This document shows, piece by piece, positions 25,279 to 34,243 of a DNA stretch of 57,394 nucleotides. A program made the position numbers and the translations under genes. Within the stretch, counting starts at the first letter, position 1. Each line of letters begins with the position of its first letter. The notes under the pieces are model-generated. The model did no database searches. It was not told the DNA's origin and saw nothing but the letters and a program-made list of their open reading frames with translations. Source of the stretch: Clostridiales bacterium (GTDB taxonomy: Bacteria > Bacillota > Clostridia > Christensenellales > Pumilibacteraceae); the NCBI GenBank assembly GCA_029070965.1, contig JAIEBI010000026.1:1-57394 (forward strand). The letters run 5' to 3'.

Positions 25279-26487
25279 TTACTCTTGCGGAGAGCTTTGC
25301 GGCTTCTGTCCGCCGTTAGAATTTTGCCCGTCTTGCGGCTTGCCGCCGCCACGCTTGTTGCGGTTGAACTTATGCTTTTTCTTTTTGCCGCCGCCGTTAT
25401 TCTGGTTGTTGTCCTGATTGTTGTTTTTGTTATTATTGTTGTTGTTATTATTCTTGTCGGGACGGTTTTGCTTGTTGCCGTTATTATCGGGACGACTGCC
25501 GCCGTTATTATTTTTGTTTTGTCCGTTCCCGCCTTGGCGATTTTTGTTTTTGCCGTGTTTATGTCCGCCGTTATTTTGGTTACCGCCTTGGTTGTTATTG
25601 TTTTGGTTGTTACGCTCCCCACGTTCGGGCGGCGGCTCGACGTCCAATTCGGGTTGCGGCGCGACATTGCCTTTGCCCTCGCCATTGAGCTCATTAAGAG
25701 TGTATTCCACAAACTCGAAATTTTCCTCGTCGCCTACGCGCAGGCGCACCTTTTCGGTGAGCGGCGTGACCGACACTACCGCGCCCCGCCTGCCGTCCGG
25801 ACATGTTACCCACGATCCGACCTTCGGACTGCGGCGGGCAACGTCCTCGTACGTTTTGTTCTCGTACGAAAGGCAGCACAAAAGCCGTCCACACATGCCG
25901 TTAATCTTGTTGGGCGTAAGCGCAAGGTTTTGATTTTTAGCCATCTTAATGGACACGTGTTCGGAATCCGATTCAAACCTGCCGCAGCAGCACGGCATAC
26001 CGCACGCGCCCAGCGAGCCGATAAGCTTACACTCCTCGCGTGCGCCGATTTGCCTTAGATCTATGCGCATATGAAACGCCGAAGCAAGATCGCGCACAAG
26101 CTCGCGGAAATCCACCCGCTGTTCGGCGGTGAAGTACAGCACCAGCTTGCTGTGGTCTACGGTAAATTCGCAGTCCACAATCTTCATTTCCAGTCCGCGC
26201 GCCGCCACCTTTTGCTTGGCGGTGGCTATAATCTCTTGCTTTTGTTTTTCGTCGGCGGAAGCCGCTTCGAGGTCACTCTCCGTAGCAATGCGCAAAACGC
26301 CTTTTAGCGGCGCGACTATCTTGTCCTCCGTCACTTCGGTAACGGGTAATATAACCGTGGCAAGCTCCACGCCGCGCTGGGTTTCCACCACTATCTTTGC
26401 GCCCTTAACGTACTCCTCGCCCTCCGTCGGCGCAAAGTAGTACATTCGCGGCGAAGTGCGGAACCTGACGCCTATCACTTTCGGCAT
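25279..26487 (-). CDS. ricT: RicT (YaaT/PSP1) family protein with Asn-rich tail
   Basis: 402 residues. The first 275 match the PSP1/YaaT family, with the cysteine set CGMPCCCGRF and CGRLLCCLSYE that holds an iron-sulfur cluster in the Bacillus RicA-RicF-RicT complex. That complex supports RNase Y processing, sporulation and competence. The remaining 125 residues are Asn/Gly/Lys-rich, with runs of Asn, and are absent from Bacillus YaaT. Start 26487 has an SD (GGAGGT). It overlaps holB by 13 bp, as part of the tmk-holB-ricT block. Confidence 0.9.
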   Translation of the reverse strand: MPKVIGVRFRTSPRMYYFAPTEGEEYVKGAKIVVETQRGVELATVILPVTEVTEDKIVAPLKGVLRIATESDLEAASADEKQKQEIIATAKQKVAARGLEMKIVDCEFTVDHSKLVLYFTAEQRVDFRELVRDLASAFHMRIDLRQIGAREECKLIGSLGACGMPCCCGRFESDSEHVSIKMAKNQNLALTPNKINGMCGRLLCCLSYENKTYEDVARRSPKVGSWVTCPDGRRGAVVSVTPLTEKVRLRVGDEENFEFVEYTLNELNGEGKGNVAPQPELDVEPPPERGERNNQNNNNQGGNQNNGGHKHGKNKNRQGGNGQNKNNNGGSRPDNNGNKQNRPDKNNNNNNNNKNNNQDNNQNNGGGKKKKHKFNRNKRGGGKPQDGQNSNGGQKPQSSPQE

Positions 26488-27458
26488 TGTGCTTTTACCT
26501 CCATAATCTTTAATATAAGTGTGTCCATAACCGCCTGAGGCATACAATTGGCGGCATTGTGCTTTTTTGCTTCTCGCACCGCCTCGGCAGCGAGCGCGGC
26601 CGATTGCGGCGTATACCCGCCGGATATTTCGGCAATATCTTTACTGTCGAAAACTGTGTCAACGCCTATGCAGTAACGCGCAATATCGTTAAGCAAATAC
26701 TCGACTACACCGAGCAGTCCGTCCACCTTGTCGCGCGACAGCTTTTCGTAAACGGCCGCCGCATGCGCAAACATTTTACTGCCGTTAGACAGTAGCAGCA
26801 GTTTTTTTGCGGCGGCATACGTATCGGCAAAGCTTGCGTCGGCAAGTATGCGCTCGGCAGTGCCAAGATTGCCGCGGCTCGCCTGCGCGGCAAGAGTTAC
26901 GGCTGCGCCGACCTTGTGAAACTTACCGAGCTCGCGTTCCACCACCGCTATATCGAAGGGCGGAAGCTCAATCTTGTTGCAACGCGATTCCACCGTAGGC
27001 AAAAGCTTGCCGCTTGAGCACAATATAAAGCATACGCGCGGCGGCGGTTCTTCCAGCGATTTTAACAATTTATTTTGGCAAATCTCGCTCATGCTCTCGG
27101 CGTTTTCTATAATGTACGCCTTGTTTTTCAGCTCGAACGGCGTGAGGTACAGCGAGTCCAAAATCTCTTTTATGTCGTCCACCGATATTGCGTAGCGCTT
27201 GCTCTTTTCCCCGCCCGATTTGGTCTTGCTCTTTTTTTCGTCAAGCGAACGCGGATAGACTATTATATCGGCGTGTTCGTCGAACGCTTGCTTGTCGCTT
27301 ATTCCGCATAAGCGTGCCGCGACAATGCGCGACAAGACTTTAAGTCCCTCGTCGTCCTCACCACTCAAAAGTATTGCGGAGGCGTCCGCGCTTACGTTTT
27401 TTACGCAGTCCAACCCCGCATAAAGGTATGAGTATTTTTTAAGGCCGAGTTCGCTCAT
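26475..27458 (-). CDS. holB: DNA polymerase III delta-prime subunit
   Basis: 327 residues. Clamp-loader AAA+ protein: ENAESMSEICQNKLLKSLEEPPP and the arginine-finger motif SRCNKIELPPF. The P-loop region (SGEDDEGLKV) is degenerate, as in non-catalytic delta-prime subunits. The zinc-binding Cys cluster seen in many HolB proteins is not evident. Start 27458 overlaps the tmk stop in an ATGA, so translation is coupled. Confidence 0.88.
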   Translation of the reverse strand: MSELGLKKYSYLYAGLDCVKNVSADASAILLSGEDDEGLKVLSRIVAARLCGISDKQAFDEHADIIVYPRSLDEKKSKTKSGGEKSKRYAISVDDIKEILDSLYLTPFELKNKAYIIENAESMSEICQNKLLKSLEEPPPRVCFILCSSGKLLPTVESRCNKIELPPFDIAVVERELGKFHKVGAAVTLAAQASRGNLGTAERILADASFADTYAAAKKLLLLSNGSKMFAHAAAVYEKLSRDKVDGLLGVVEYLLNDIARYCIGVDTVFDSKDIAEISGGYTPQSAALAAEAVREAKKHNAANCMPQAVMDTLILKIMEVKAQCRK

Positions 27459-28066
27459 AGTACGGCGCTTACCGCCTGCCAAATCTTAGCAGCGGACTGT
27501 TCCTTTGTGCCGGAAACGTCTATTGCGGTCAGCTCGCCCGCCTCACACATTTGCTTGAAGCCGGCGTAAACGCGGTTAAAAAACTCCAAGCTTTCGCGTT
27601 CCAGCCTGTCCGCCTTGTCGGCGCCGCCCTTGCGCGCAAATCCCGCTTCGGGCGTAATATCCAAAAATATCCCCAAATCAATTTTGAGCGGGGCTATCGT
27701 TATTTGATTGACGCGGCGGACAAAATTCAAATCCAGCCCACGCCCGTAGCCTTGGTACGCCATTGACGAATATATAAACCTGTCGCACACGACAACCTTG
27801 CCGCTGTCCAGCGCAGGGAAAATAACCTTGTTCAGATGGTCGCGCCGCGCCGCCGAATACAAATACAGCTCGGCTACCGCGTCGGGCGAAAATGCAGGGT
27901 CTAACAATAGACCGCGTATAGCCTCGGCAAGCTTGGCGCCACCCGGTTCGCGCGTTAGTATGGCGGAATATCCCGCCGCGTTAAGCGCGTCGGTAAGCAA
28001 AGCGCACTGCCTGCTTTTGCCTGCGCCTTCCACGCCTTCTATAACTATAAACTTGCCGCCATTCAT
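27455..28066 (-). CDS. tmk: Thymidylate kinase
   Basis: 203 residues. P-loop EGVEGAGKSRQ, LTREPGG and DRFIYSSMAYQG are the three family signatures. It phosphorylates dTMP to dTDP for DNA synthesis. It sits between a decarboxylase-like gene and holB exactly as in Bacillus (yaaO-tmk-holB). SD GGAG. Confidence 0.95.
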   Translation of the reverse strand: MNGGKFIVIEGVEGAGKSRQCALLTDALNAAGYSAILTREPGGAKLAEAIRGLLLDPAFSPDAVAELYLYSAARRDHLNKVIFPALDSGKVVVCDRFIYSSMAYQGYGRGLDLNFVRRVNQITIAPLKIDLGIFLDITPEAGFARKGGADKADRLERESLEFFNRVYAGFKQMCEAGELTAIDVSGTKEQSAAKIWQAVSAVL

Positions 28067-29079
28067 TTTATCTCCTCTAAACCGCCGTGTAACGCCTCGC
28101 TCAGTAACAATACATGCTTGGGCGCGTCCTCGGCGGTAAGTATGAATACTATATATTTGTCCGTCACAAGCTCGGAGTATACGCCCCGCCGCGCGAGTGC
28201 GCTGTTGAGCTTTGACGGCGATATGTCAAGCTTAGAGCAATCCAGCACAAGCCTTGTAAAATCGTCGTTATTCAAAAACGGAAATTCCGTTTTTATGTTT
28301 GTCACCGCGCCGTACAACTGCTTGTATGCCGCGGCGGTTGACTTGTCCGCCGCATCGCTTACCGCGCCGTCTATCGTGGCATACAGTAAATATGACGGGC
28401 TTGTAGAGCCCATAATATCCACGCAATCGCGCAAACGTGCACTGTTATCGTCCGAAAGATTATCCAAAAGCAATGCCGACTGCGTAAGCGATCTAAGCGT
28501 TTTGTGCGTAGACACGTTGCATATATCGGCAACTCGTACGGCGCTTTTGGGCAGCCTGTCCGAAAACCCGAAGTGCGCGCCGTGCGCGCTGTCCGCTATA
28601 AATAAAAGTCCGCGCTTTTTGCAGTAATCGGCAATGCCGTCTATGTCGGCGCAAAACCCGAAATACGTTGGGGTGGTTACAACCACCGCCTGAGTATCCT
28701 TGGTGATTGCACCGTCGATTTGCTTTACGGTTAAGGGACGGGCGCTTCCGCGTTCCCCCGCCGTAACGCACTGCTTGCCCGAAAGCTTAAATCCGTCGAA
28801 CACCGAGCGGTGCGAATTTATATCTACAACGGCGTTGGCACCCGAATAGAATATCGAAGCCTTTACACCCTGCGAGCTTCCGCCGCAAAGATAGTGCGCA
28901 TGCCGTGCGCCGTAAATGTTCGCCGCACGCTTTTCGGCGTCGTGCACGTACTCGGCGGGAAAGCTCCCGTCCGAAAGCTCGGTCAAATCGAATTCGAAAA
29001 CCGACCCCTTATGCCCTGGGGTGTGAAGCCGTAGCTTATCTCCCTCCGCGGCTTTTATTAGTTGATCCGCTAAACTCAA
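28063..29079 (-). CDS. Short Orn/Lys/Arg decarboxylase-like PLP protein (YaaO position)
   Basis: 338 residues against about 480 in YaaO/SpeA-like proteins. The fold-type I PLP core is present: HTPGHKGS, DSAHGAHFG and STHKTL with the PLP-binding Lys. The C-terminal domain is reduced to about 80 residues. It may still be active or may have changed role. The ATG overlaps the lysS stop (ATGA) and the tmk start lies inside its end, so it is tightly coupled in the operon. Confidence 0.82.
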   Translation of the reverse strand: MSLADQLIKAAEGDKLRLHTPGHKGSVFEFDLTELSDGSFPAEYVHDAEKRAANIYGARHAHYLCGGSSQGVKASIFYSGANAVVDINSHRSVFDGFKLSGKQCVTAGERGSARPLTVKQIDGAITKDTQAVVVTTPTYFGFCADIDGIADYCKKRGLLFIADSAHGAHFGFSDRLPKSAVRVADICNVSTHKTLRSLTQSALLLDNLSDDNSARLRDCVDIMGSTSPSYLLYATIDGAVSDAADKSTAAAYKQLYGAVTNIKTEFPFLNNDDFTRLVLDCSKLDISPSKLNSALARRGVYSELVTDKYIVFILTAEDAPKHVLLLSEALHGGLEEIK

Positions 29080-30575
29080 TTTTTTCTCGGTTTCATTGTA
29101 GGGAATAAAATTACGTCCCTAATCGAGGCACTGTCCGTCAAAAGCATAATCATTCTATCAATGCCGATGCCGAGTCCGCCCGTGGGAGGCATGCCGTATT
29201 CCAACGCTTCCACAAAGTCGTCGTCTGCGGCTTGCGCTTCCTCGTTGCCCTTTTTCATCATTGCGCGCTGCGTTTCAAACCGCTTGGCTTGGTCGATAGG
29301 ATCGTTAAGCTCGGAGTAAGCGTTGCCGCCCTCCCAACCGTTTATAAAGAACTCGAAGCGGTACGTAAGTCCGTTGCCGTCTTTTTTGGCAAGCGGTGAA
29401 ATTTCGATGGGATAGCCTGTGACAAACGTAGGCTGTATAAGCGTACTTTCCACAAGCTTGTCAAACGCAACGTACATGCATTCGGCGGCGTTCTTGTCGC
29501 CCTCGGGGTCGAGTCCCAGCCGTTTAAGCTCGGCTTGCGCCTGCTCTTTGGTAAGCGCCATAAAGTCCACGCCTACCGTTTCCTTAACGATATCGCGCAT
29601 GGTAACGCGCCGCCACGGCGTGGAAATGTCTATTTCCTTGCCTTGGTAGGTAATTTTGTTGCCCAGACCGATAGCGTGCGCCGCCGCGAGGTAAATGTCC
29701 TCGGTGCGCTTCATCATGTCCTCGTAATTGCCGTATGCCTGATACAGCTCCATCATAGTAAACTCGGGATTGTGCTTGATGTCCATGCCCTCGTTGCGGA
29801 AGTTCCTGCCCAGCTCGTACACCCGTTCAAGCCCGCCGACTATAAGCCGTTTAAGATACAGCTCGGGCGCAATGCGCATATACATATCGAGGTCGAGGGT
29901 GTTGTGGTGCGTTATAAACGGACGCGCCGCCGCGCCACCCGCTACCGTGTTGAGTATGGGCGTTTCCACTTCCAAAAATCCGTCAGCGTCGAGATAGCTG
30001 CGGATAGCCGTAATTATCTTGCTGCGCTTGATAAACGTATCCTTGACCTCGTTGTTTACGATGAGGTCGAGGTAACGCTTGCGGTAACGGATATCGTTGT
30101 CTTTAAGCCCGTGCCACTTTTCGGGCAGCGGCGTAAGCGATTTGGAAAGAAGAGTGAGCTGCTTTACGGCAACCGACACCTCGCCGCGGTGAGTGACAAA
30201 CACATCGCCCGTCACGCCTATAATATCGCCTATGTCTATTTGCTTTTTGAATCCGTCGTAAGCTTCGAGACCGAGGTTGTCCGACTTAACGTAAATCTGG
30301 ATTTGTCCCGATCTGTCGAGCACGTGGCCGAAGCTCGCCTTGCCCATAACGCGCTTGCTCATAAGCCTGCCCGCTATGGTGACTGTCTTGCCCTCTTGCG
30401 GGTCACTCGTCACGTCTGCGGCATGCGTATCGACGGGAAATTCGGTTATCTTAAACGGATCGGCGTTAGCCTCGCACAGCGCTTGCAGCTTAGCAAGCCG
30501 CACAGCCTTCAACGCGTCAACGTCCTGCTCGACTTCTACGCCGTTATTATTTTGATTATTGTTTTGTTCTGCCAT
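29076..30575 (-). CDS. lysS: Lysyl-tRNA synthetase, class II
   Basis: 499 residues. OB-fold anticodon domain (about 60-170), then a class II core with motif 2 (FRNEGMDIKHNPEFTMME) and motif 3 (GLGIGIDRMIMLL). It charges tRNA-Lys. A poly-Asn-rich N-terminus (NNNQNNN) precedes the domain. SD AAAGGA, 39 bp behind greA, the same order as in Bacillus relatives. Confidence 0.96.
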   Translation of the reverse strand: MAEQNNNQNNNGVEVEQDVDALKAVRLAKLQALCEANADPFKITEFPVDTHAADVTSDPQEGKTVTIAGRLMSKRVMGKASFGHVLDRSGQIQIYVKSDNLGLEAYDGFKKQIDIGDIIGVTGDVFVTHRGEVSVAVKQLTLLSKSLTPLPEKWHGLKDNDIRYRKRYLDLIVNNEVKDTFIKRSKIITAIRSYLDADGFLEVETPILNTVAGGAAARPFITHHNTLDLDMYMRIAPELYLKRLIVGGLERVYELGRNFRNEGMDIKHNPEFTMMELYQAYGNYEDMMKRTEDIYLAAAHAIGLGNKITYQGKEIDISTPWRRVTMRDIVKETVGVDFMALTKEQAQAELKRLGLDPEGDKNAAECMYVAFDKLVESTLIQPTFVTGYPIEISPLAKKDGNGLTYRFEFFINGWEGGNAYSELNDPIDQAKRFETQRAMMKKGNEEAQAADDDFVEALEYGMPPTGGLGIGIDRMIMLLTDSASIRDVILFPTMKPRKN

Positions 30576-30614
30576 AATCCTTTGCCTTTTATCGGTGCAA
30601 TGTAAATTATTGTT

Positions 30615-31367
30615 TTATTTCTTAACCGCTTTCTTATCAACGACTATATCGACGATTTTAAACAACAAATCGCCGACCATGACAACGTCGTTTTCGGCCT
30701 TGCCGAGCAATGCCGAGCCGACGCGTGACTCGTTGGAAATCCTGCCCGCTAAGGCGTCCGCCTCGTGCGAGCCGACAATGGTATAAGTTTTGATTCCTTC
30801 GCATTTGGACTTGTCCAGCTTGCTCGGTTTCATCTTTTCGGAAAGCTCGGCTTCGGTAAAGCCCTTGTCCAAAAGATACTCGCGTTTGTAGCGCTTGGAG
30901 GTAAGAAGCTCACATCCCGCCACTTTAAAGTCCTCTGCGGTAAGCTCGTTAAGAATGCCGCGACGGTAGCGGTCGGCACGCATATCGTTGACCGAAAGGC
31001 GTGTCAAAAATCCCGCAATGATATCGGTGTGAGTAAACCCGCACTTTTCGACTGCGGCAAGACCTTCCTCGACGTCCGCTTCCAGCACTTCCACCGCACA
31101 GCCGATTGATACGATATCGTCGTTAATCGACTTTTCGTCCAAAACCTTGGCGCCGGCAAGCTTCTCGTTGATGGTATCCATCTCGTTTTGAAGCTTGGCT
31201 TGGTTTTCACGCGCTATATGATACTCGGCGTTTTCCGAAAGGTCGCCTTGCGCACGCGCCGAGGCAATTTCATCTATGATTGCGGGCATCTCAACGTTCT
31301 TGATTTGTTCGAGCCGCTCTTCCAGTTCGCGCTTGCCTTGCGCGGTCATAATATATTCTTTGGGCAT
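30615..31367 (-). CDS. greA: Transcription cleavage factor GreA with a large insert
   Basis: 250 residues against about 158 normally. Residues 1-75 form the coiled-coil with the catalytic acidic tip (GDLSENAEYH). The C-terminal FKBP-like domain is split: it begins with IVSIGCAVEVLEAD, is interrupted by about 90 residues, and resumes at TYTIVGSHEADALAGRISNESRVGSALLGK. The insert is charged and probably helical. The protein should still rescue stalled RNA polymerase, since the tip is intact. First gene of the six-gene operon, with SD AAGGAG. Confidence 0.92.
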   Translation of the reverse strand: MPKEYIMTAQGKRELEERLEQIKNVEMPAIIDEIASARAQGDLSENAEYHIARENQAKLQNEMDTINEKLAGAKVLDEKSINDDIVSIGCAVEVLEADVEEGLAAVEKCGFTHTDIIAGFLTRLSVNDMRADRYRRGILNELTAEDFKVAGCELLTSKRYKREYLLDKGFTEAELSEKMKPSKLDKSKCEGIKTYTIVGSHEADALAGRISNESRVGSALLGKAENDVVMVGDLLFKIVDIVVDKKAVKK

Positions 31368-31398
31368 AATAAACTCCTTGCCTATTTATTCAAGATAC

Positions 31399-31427
31399 AT
31401 TATAGACAATTCGTGCCGATTAGTCAA
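31399..31427 (-). promoter_or_regulatory. Promoter of the greA-lysS-tmk-holB-ricT operon
   Basis: Minus strand TTGACT (31427-31422), 17 bp, TATAAT (31404-31399). Confidence 0.85.
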
Positions 31428-31439
31428 GTATTTCGCCAA

Positions 31440-31610
31440 TTCAGAATTAAGAATTAAGAATGCAGAATTATCGGCAGTACAGCTCACCATTTCTATAAGC
31501 GTCGAAATTTGCACAGTTATAAACTGTGTGAATATATTGCAACAATAATTTTTAACCTTAATGCCGCGCAAGCGGCTAATTCTTAATTCTGCATTCATAA
31601 TTCTGCATTG
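31440..31610. repeat. Inverted pair of AT-rich repeats, MITE-like block
   Basis: An AATTAAGAATGCAGAATTA-type unit at 31441-31470 and its inverse at 31577-31610 enclose about 105 bp with no ORF. The unit is the same as that at 1.66 and 14.97 kb. The block fills the space between the greA promoter and the spoIIID promoter. Confidence 0.7.
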
Positions 31611-31616
31611 CTATTG

Positions 31617-31645
31617 TCATATTCTGTCGAAAGCGGTCATACATT
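31617..31645 (+). promoter_or_regulatory. Sigma-E-type sporulation promoter of spoIIID
   Basis: TCATATT (31617-31623), 14 bp, CATACATT (31638-31645). This agrees with the Bacillus sigma-E consensus (ATATT, 14-15 bp, CATACA-T). Transcription of spoIIID by sigma-E is known in Bacillus. Confidence 0.75.
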
Positions 31646-31673
31646 ATACAACCGCTAAAAATTAGGGGGCATT

Positions 31674-31940
31674 ATGACGAACAATGACAGCAAAAACATC
31701 CGCGCCGTAGAACTGGGCAAATACATAGCCGAAAACGAATGCACGGTGCGCGACGCGGCAAAGCGCTTTGAAATGGGCAAGTCCACGGTACACAAGGACG
31801 TGACCGAGCGCCTACCCATACTCGAACCCGAACTATTCGGGCGCGTGCGCAAAATACTCGACTACAACCTTAGCGTGCGCCACCTGCGCGGCGGCGAAGC
31901 CACCAAACAAAAGTGCTTGGACGCACACAAAAATGACTAA
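31674..31940 (+). CDS. spoIIID: Sporulation transcription factor SpoIIID
   Basis: 88 residues, full length. One HTH (TVRDAAKRFEMGKSTVHKDV) and the conserved basic C-terminal part (VRHLRGGEATKQK) match SpoIIID. It acts in the mother cell, adjusting the sigma-E regulon and preparing sigma-K. SD AGGGGG. Its presence with a sigma-E-like promoter is the best evidence here that the organism forms spores. Confidence 0.96.
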   Translation: MTNNDSKNIRAVELGKYIAENECTVRDAAKRFEMGKSTVHKDVTERLPILEPELFGRVRKILDYNLSVRHLRGGEATKQKCLDAHKND

Positions 31941-31982
31941 AAAGACCGTCCCCTATTGATGTAATTTGGGGACGGTCTTTTT
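31939..31982. terminator. Bidirectional terminator after spoIIID
   Basis: Perfect 15-bp stem AAAAAGACCGTCCCC / GGGGACGGTCTTTTT with a 14-nt loop, serving spoIIID (+) and the membrane protein (-). Confidence 0.9.
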
Positions 31983-31992
31983 ATTATTGTTT

Positions 31993-33099
31993 TTACTTTG
32001 CCGTAACAGCTCGTCTATTAATAGAAACTTGCAAAGCAGTAAAAGCTATGTGCAATGTTATTAGCATGAACAATAACGGTAGATATATTTTGCTCACAGC
32101 ATGCAACCATTCGCCAATCATGTACGTTTCAAAAGCCGAACCGTTTATCACCAATATTCTAAAAATCAAATGTCCGGCAGTCAATACGCCTGTTAGCACA
32201 ATGGAAGTTATTATCCTATGCTTTGTTAAAAAATGATATGCCACTGTCGGCTGGATAATTTCATCTAACATAACTATAAAGGTAATTGCTGTTGCTATAA
32301 ACAGTACAGGTTCCACTATATCCGTGTATAAGGAATACACAAGCGCCTCTCCGCCGCCCTCGACGGTAAACACATTGCCGTTAAACATTTTTTGCAAACC
32401 GTACATTAAATCCATAAATGATTCGTTATTCAGTATTGCAACTATTATGCACATCGCAATAAAAGTAAATATATCCTTTGCCGCTATTATCAACGCTGGA
32501 ATTAACTTTCGCTGCACTTTTTCATCAAAAAGCACAATCATTATTTCCCGCAACACAAATACAATTCCAACTAACACAAGAATAGCAATAACTGCTTCGG
32601 TAATTTCGCAAGGCGAAATCAAGCCGGCTACAACAATAAGAACAATTAAAAATCTAAGCGAACTTAAACAATTGTCGTATATTATGCTGGACGCGCCGAA
32701 TATTTCGCATGCATCGCCGTCTTTTTTTATTACTATATGTATACAGCGTGTGATTGAAATTACCAACCATTTTATCATAAAAGCTAACAATACAATATAC
32801 ATGACCGAAGCGCCAACACCGAAAAGCGTCCTATACACTGTTGCACGACTAATTGTAAACAGTTTTATAAGCAACTTTATAGCATAAACAATTGTGATGT
32901 CATGACGATAGTACTGCACCGCACCGCACAATAGCCAAATTACTATCAATGCTTGCACACACGTAGCAAAAACTGCCGATATTTTAATTGCCAGTCGCTT
33001 AAAATTTACGGAATGGCTTTTATCCTGACTGTCGGCTTCCATATTAGTAACAGCCTCTTCTTTGTGCGGTTCTTGCGACAATTCCAAAGTATCTTCCAT
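31993..33099 (-). CDS. Polytopic membrane protein of unknown function
   Basis: 368 residues. A charged N-terminal tail of about 35 residues is followed by about eight hydrophobic segments. I recognise no family. It is more AT-rich than the surrounding housekeeping genes. Its start overlaps the stop of the upstream anchored protein, so the two form one unit under the Xre 2 operators. Confidence 0.65.
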   Translation of the reverse strand: MEDTLELSQEPHKEEAVTNMEADSQDKSHSVNFKRLAIKISAVFATCVQALIVIWLLCGAVQYYRHDITIVYAIKLLIKLFTISRATVYRTLFGVGASVMYIVLLAFMIKWLVISITRCIHIVIKKDGDACEIFGASSIIYDNCLSSLRFLIVLIVVAGLISPCEITEAVIAILVLVGIVFVLREIMIVLFDEKVQRKLIPALIIAAKDIFTFIAMCIIVAILNNESFMDLMYGLQKMFNGNVFTVEGGGEALVYSLYTDIVEPVLFIATAITFIVMLDEIIQPTVAYHFLTKHRIITSIVLTGVLTAGHLIFRILVINGSAFETYMIGEWLHAVSKIYLPLLFMLITLHIAFTALQVSINRRAVTAK

Positions 33100-34184
33100 T
33101 ATTCTCCCTCCGTCATAAGCTCGACATATTCTTTTGCCGATAAAGCGGAAATGCTGTCATACCCTTTTATAACCGTATTGTTAATTGCCGAAAACTCAAA
33201 TTCGTCGTACTCCAAGTAGTCGAATTTCAATGTGACTCCTGTTTGTGATGATGTCACTTTATCTAATTCATACTCGTTTTCGATAGATAAGTACACAACG
33301 GGGTTGGTATCGTCACCCAAATCAACCTCGAATTTTCCTGATAAATCGTCAGAATTCAAATATGACGGACTGCCAACAATAGAGAGCAACGTTGTTGCAA
33401 ACGATTTAAAGGGGCTTTTTTTAAGTGAATATACACTACCCTTTTTATTAAAACTATCGCCGTCATATCCACTTATGCAATTGCCCATAGCGGATAAAAT
33501 CCGAAAATTCATGCTATTTACCGAATTAAATTCCGAAATAATCCTTCTACCTTCCGAAACATCAGCCGTAAAATCACCCCACCTTCCGAGCACTCGCTCA
33601 AACATATAATTGTTTACTCCGTTAACCGCCATATGCGCCTTATTTATCCGTAACATAACGCGGTCTTTAGCTATGAGTATATCTATATTAAGCGATATAT
33701 CGCTATAACTTTTAGATACCTCTGTCTTGTTGTCTTTCTGTGTCGATGTTTCGGCGTCGATTGTAGCAGTACATTCGGAATGATAAAAAGTGGCATTCTC
33801 GGTTATATACACTTGCATAAACCGCTGATATGTAGCTATCGAAAACCCATTGTCGGTCGAATTACTGCTGTAATCCATTTTTACATATGCGGAAGATTCC
33901 TCGCTAAACGTAACACTCTTATACTTACCGACAGACTGTTCAACGTCTTCCTCATCTTCGCTTAATTCAGATATTTCTTCCGAAAAATTATAGCCGTTCA
34001 ATTGAGGCGAGAATGCTTCAAGCATTTCACCCATTTCTTTCATAGACGATATTCGTGCATTAGTTCCGCTACCTTCTCCTACTTTGACAGAATTGAAATC
34101 GTAAAACATTATACACGACACAACGACAAGCACAAGACAAATAGCAATGTATACTATTCTTTTTACCAAAAGCTTCTTTTCCAT
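33099..34184 (-). CDS. Membrane-anchored extracytoplasmic protein of unknown function
   Basis: 361 residues. One N-terminal hydrophobic segment (about residues 9-27) then a large Ser-rich, acidic exterior domain. A Cys lies within the segment but does not form a clean lipobox. Start at the second of two adjacent ATGs (34184), which is better spaced from AAGGAG; 34187 is possible. Codon use is AT-richer than neighbours, which may indicate transfer. It is paired with the polytopic protein. Confidence 0.65.
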   Translation of the reverse strand: MEKKLLVKRIVYIAICLVLVVVSCIMFYDFNSVKVGEGSGTNARISSMKEMGEMLEAFSPQLNGYNFSEEISELSEDEEDVEQSVGKYKSVTFSEESSAYVKMDYSSNSTDNGFSIATYQRFMQVYITENATFYHSECTATIDAETSTQKDNKTEVSKSYSDISLNIDILIAKDRVMLRINKAHMAVNGVNNYMFERVLGRWGDFTADVSEGRRIISEFNSVNSMNFRILSAMGNCISGYDGDSFNKKGSVYSLKKSPFKSFATTLLSIVGSPSYLNSDDLSGKFEVDLGDDTNPVVYLSIENEYELDKVTSSQTGVTLKFDYLEYDEFEFSAINNTVIKGYDSISALSAKEYVELMTEGE

Positions 34185-34243
34185 CATATCTCCTTCTTTC
34201 GTATTACAAACACAATCGTTATTTAATTTTCGATTAGTTTATT

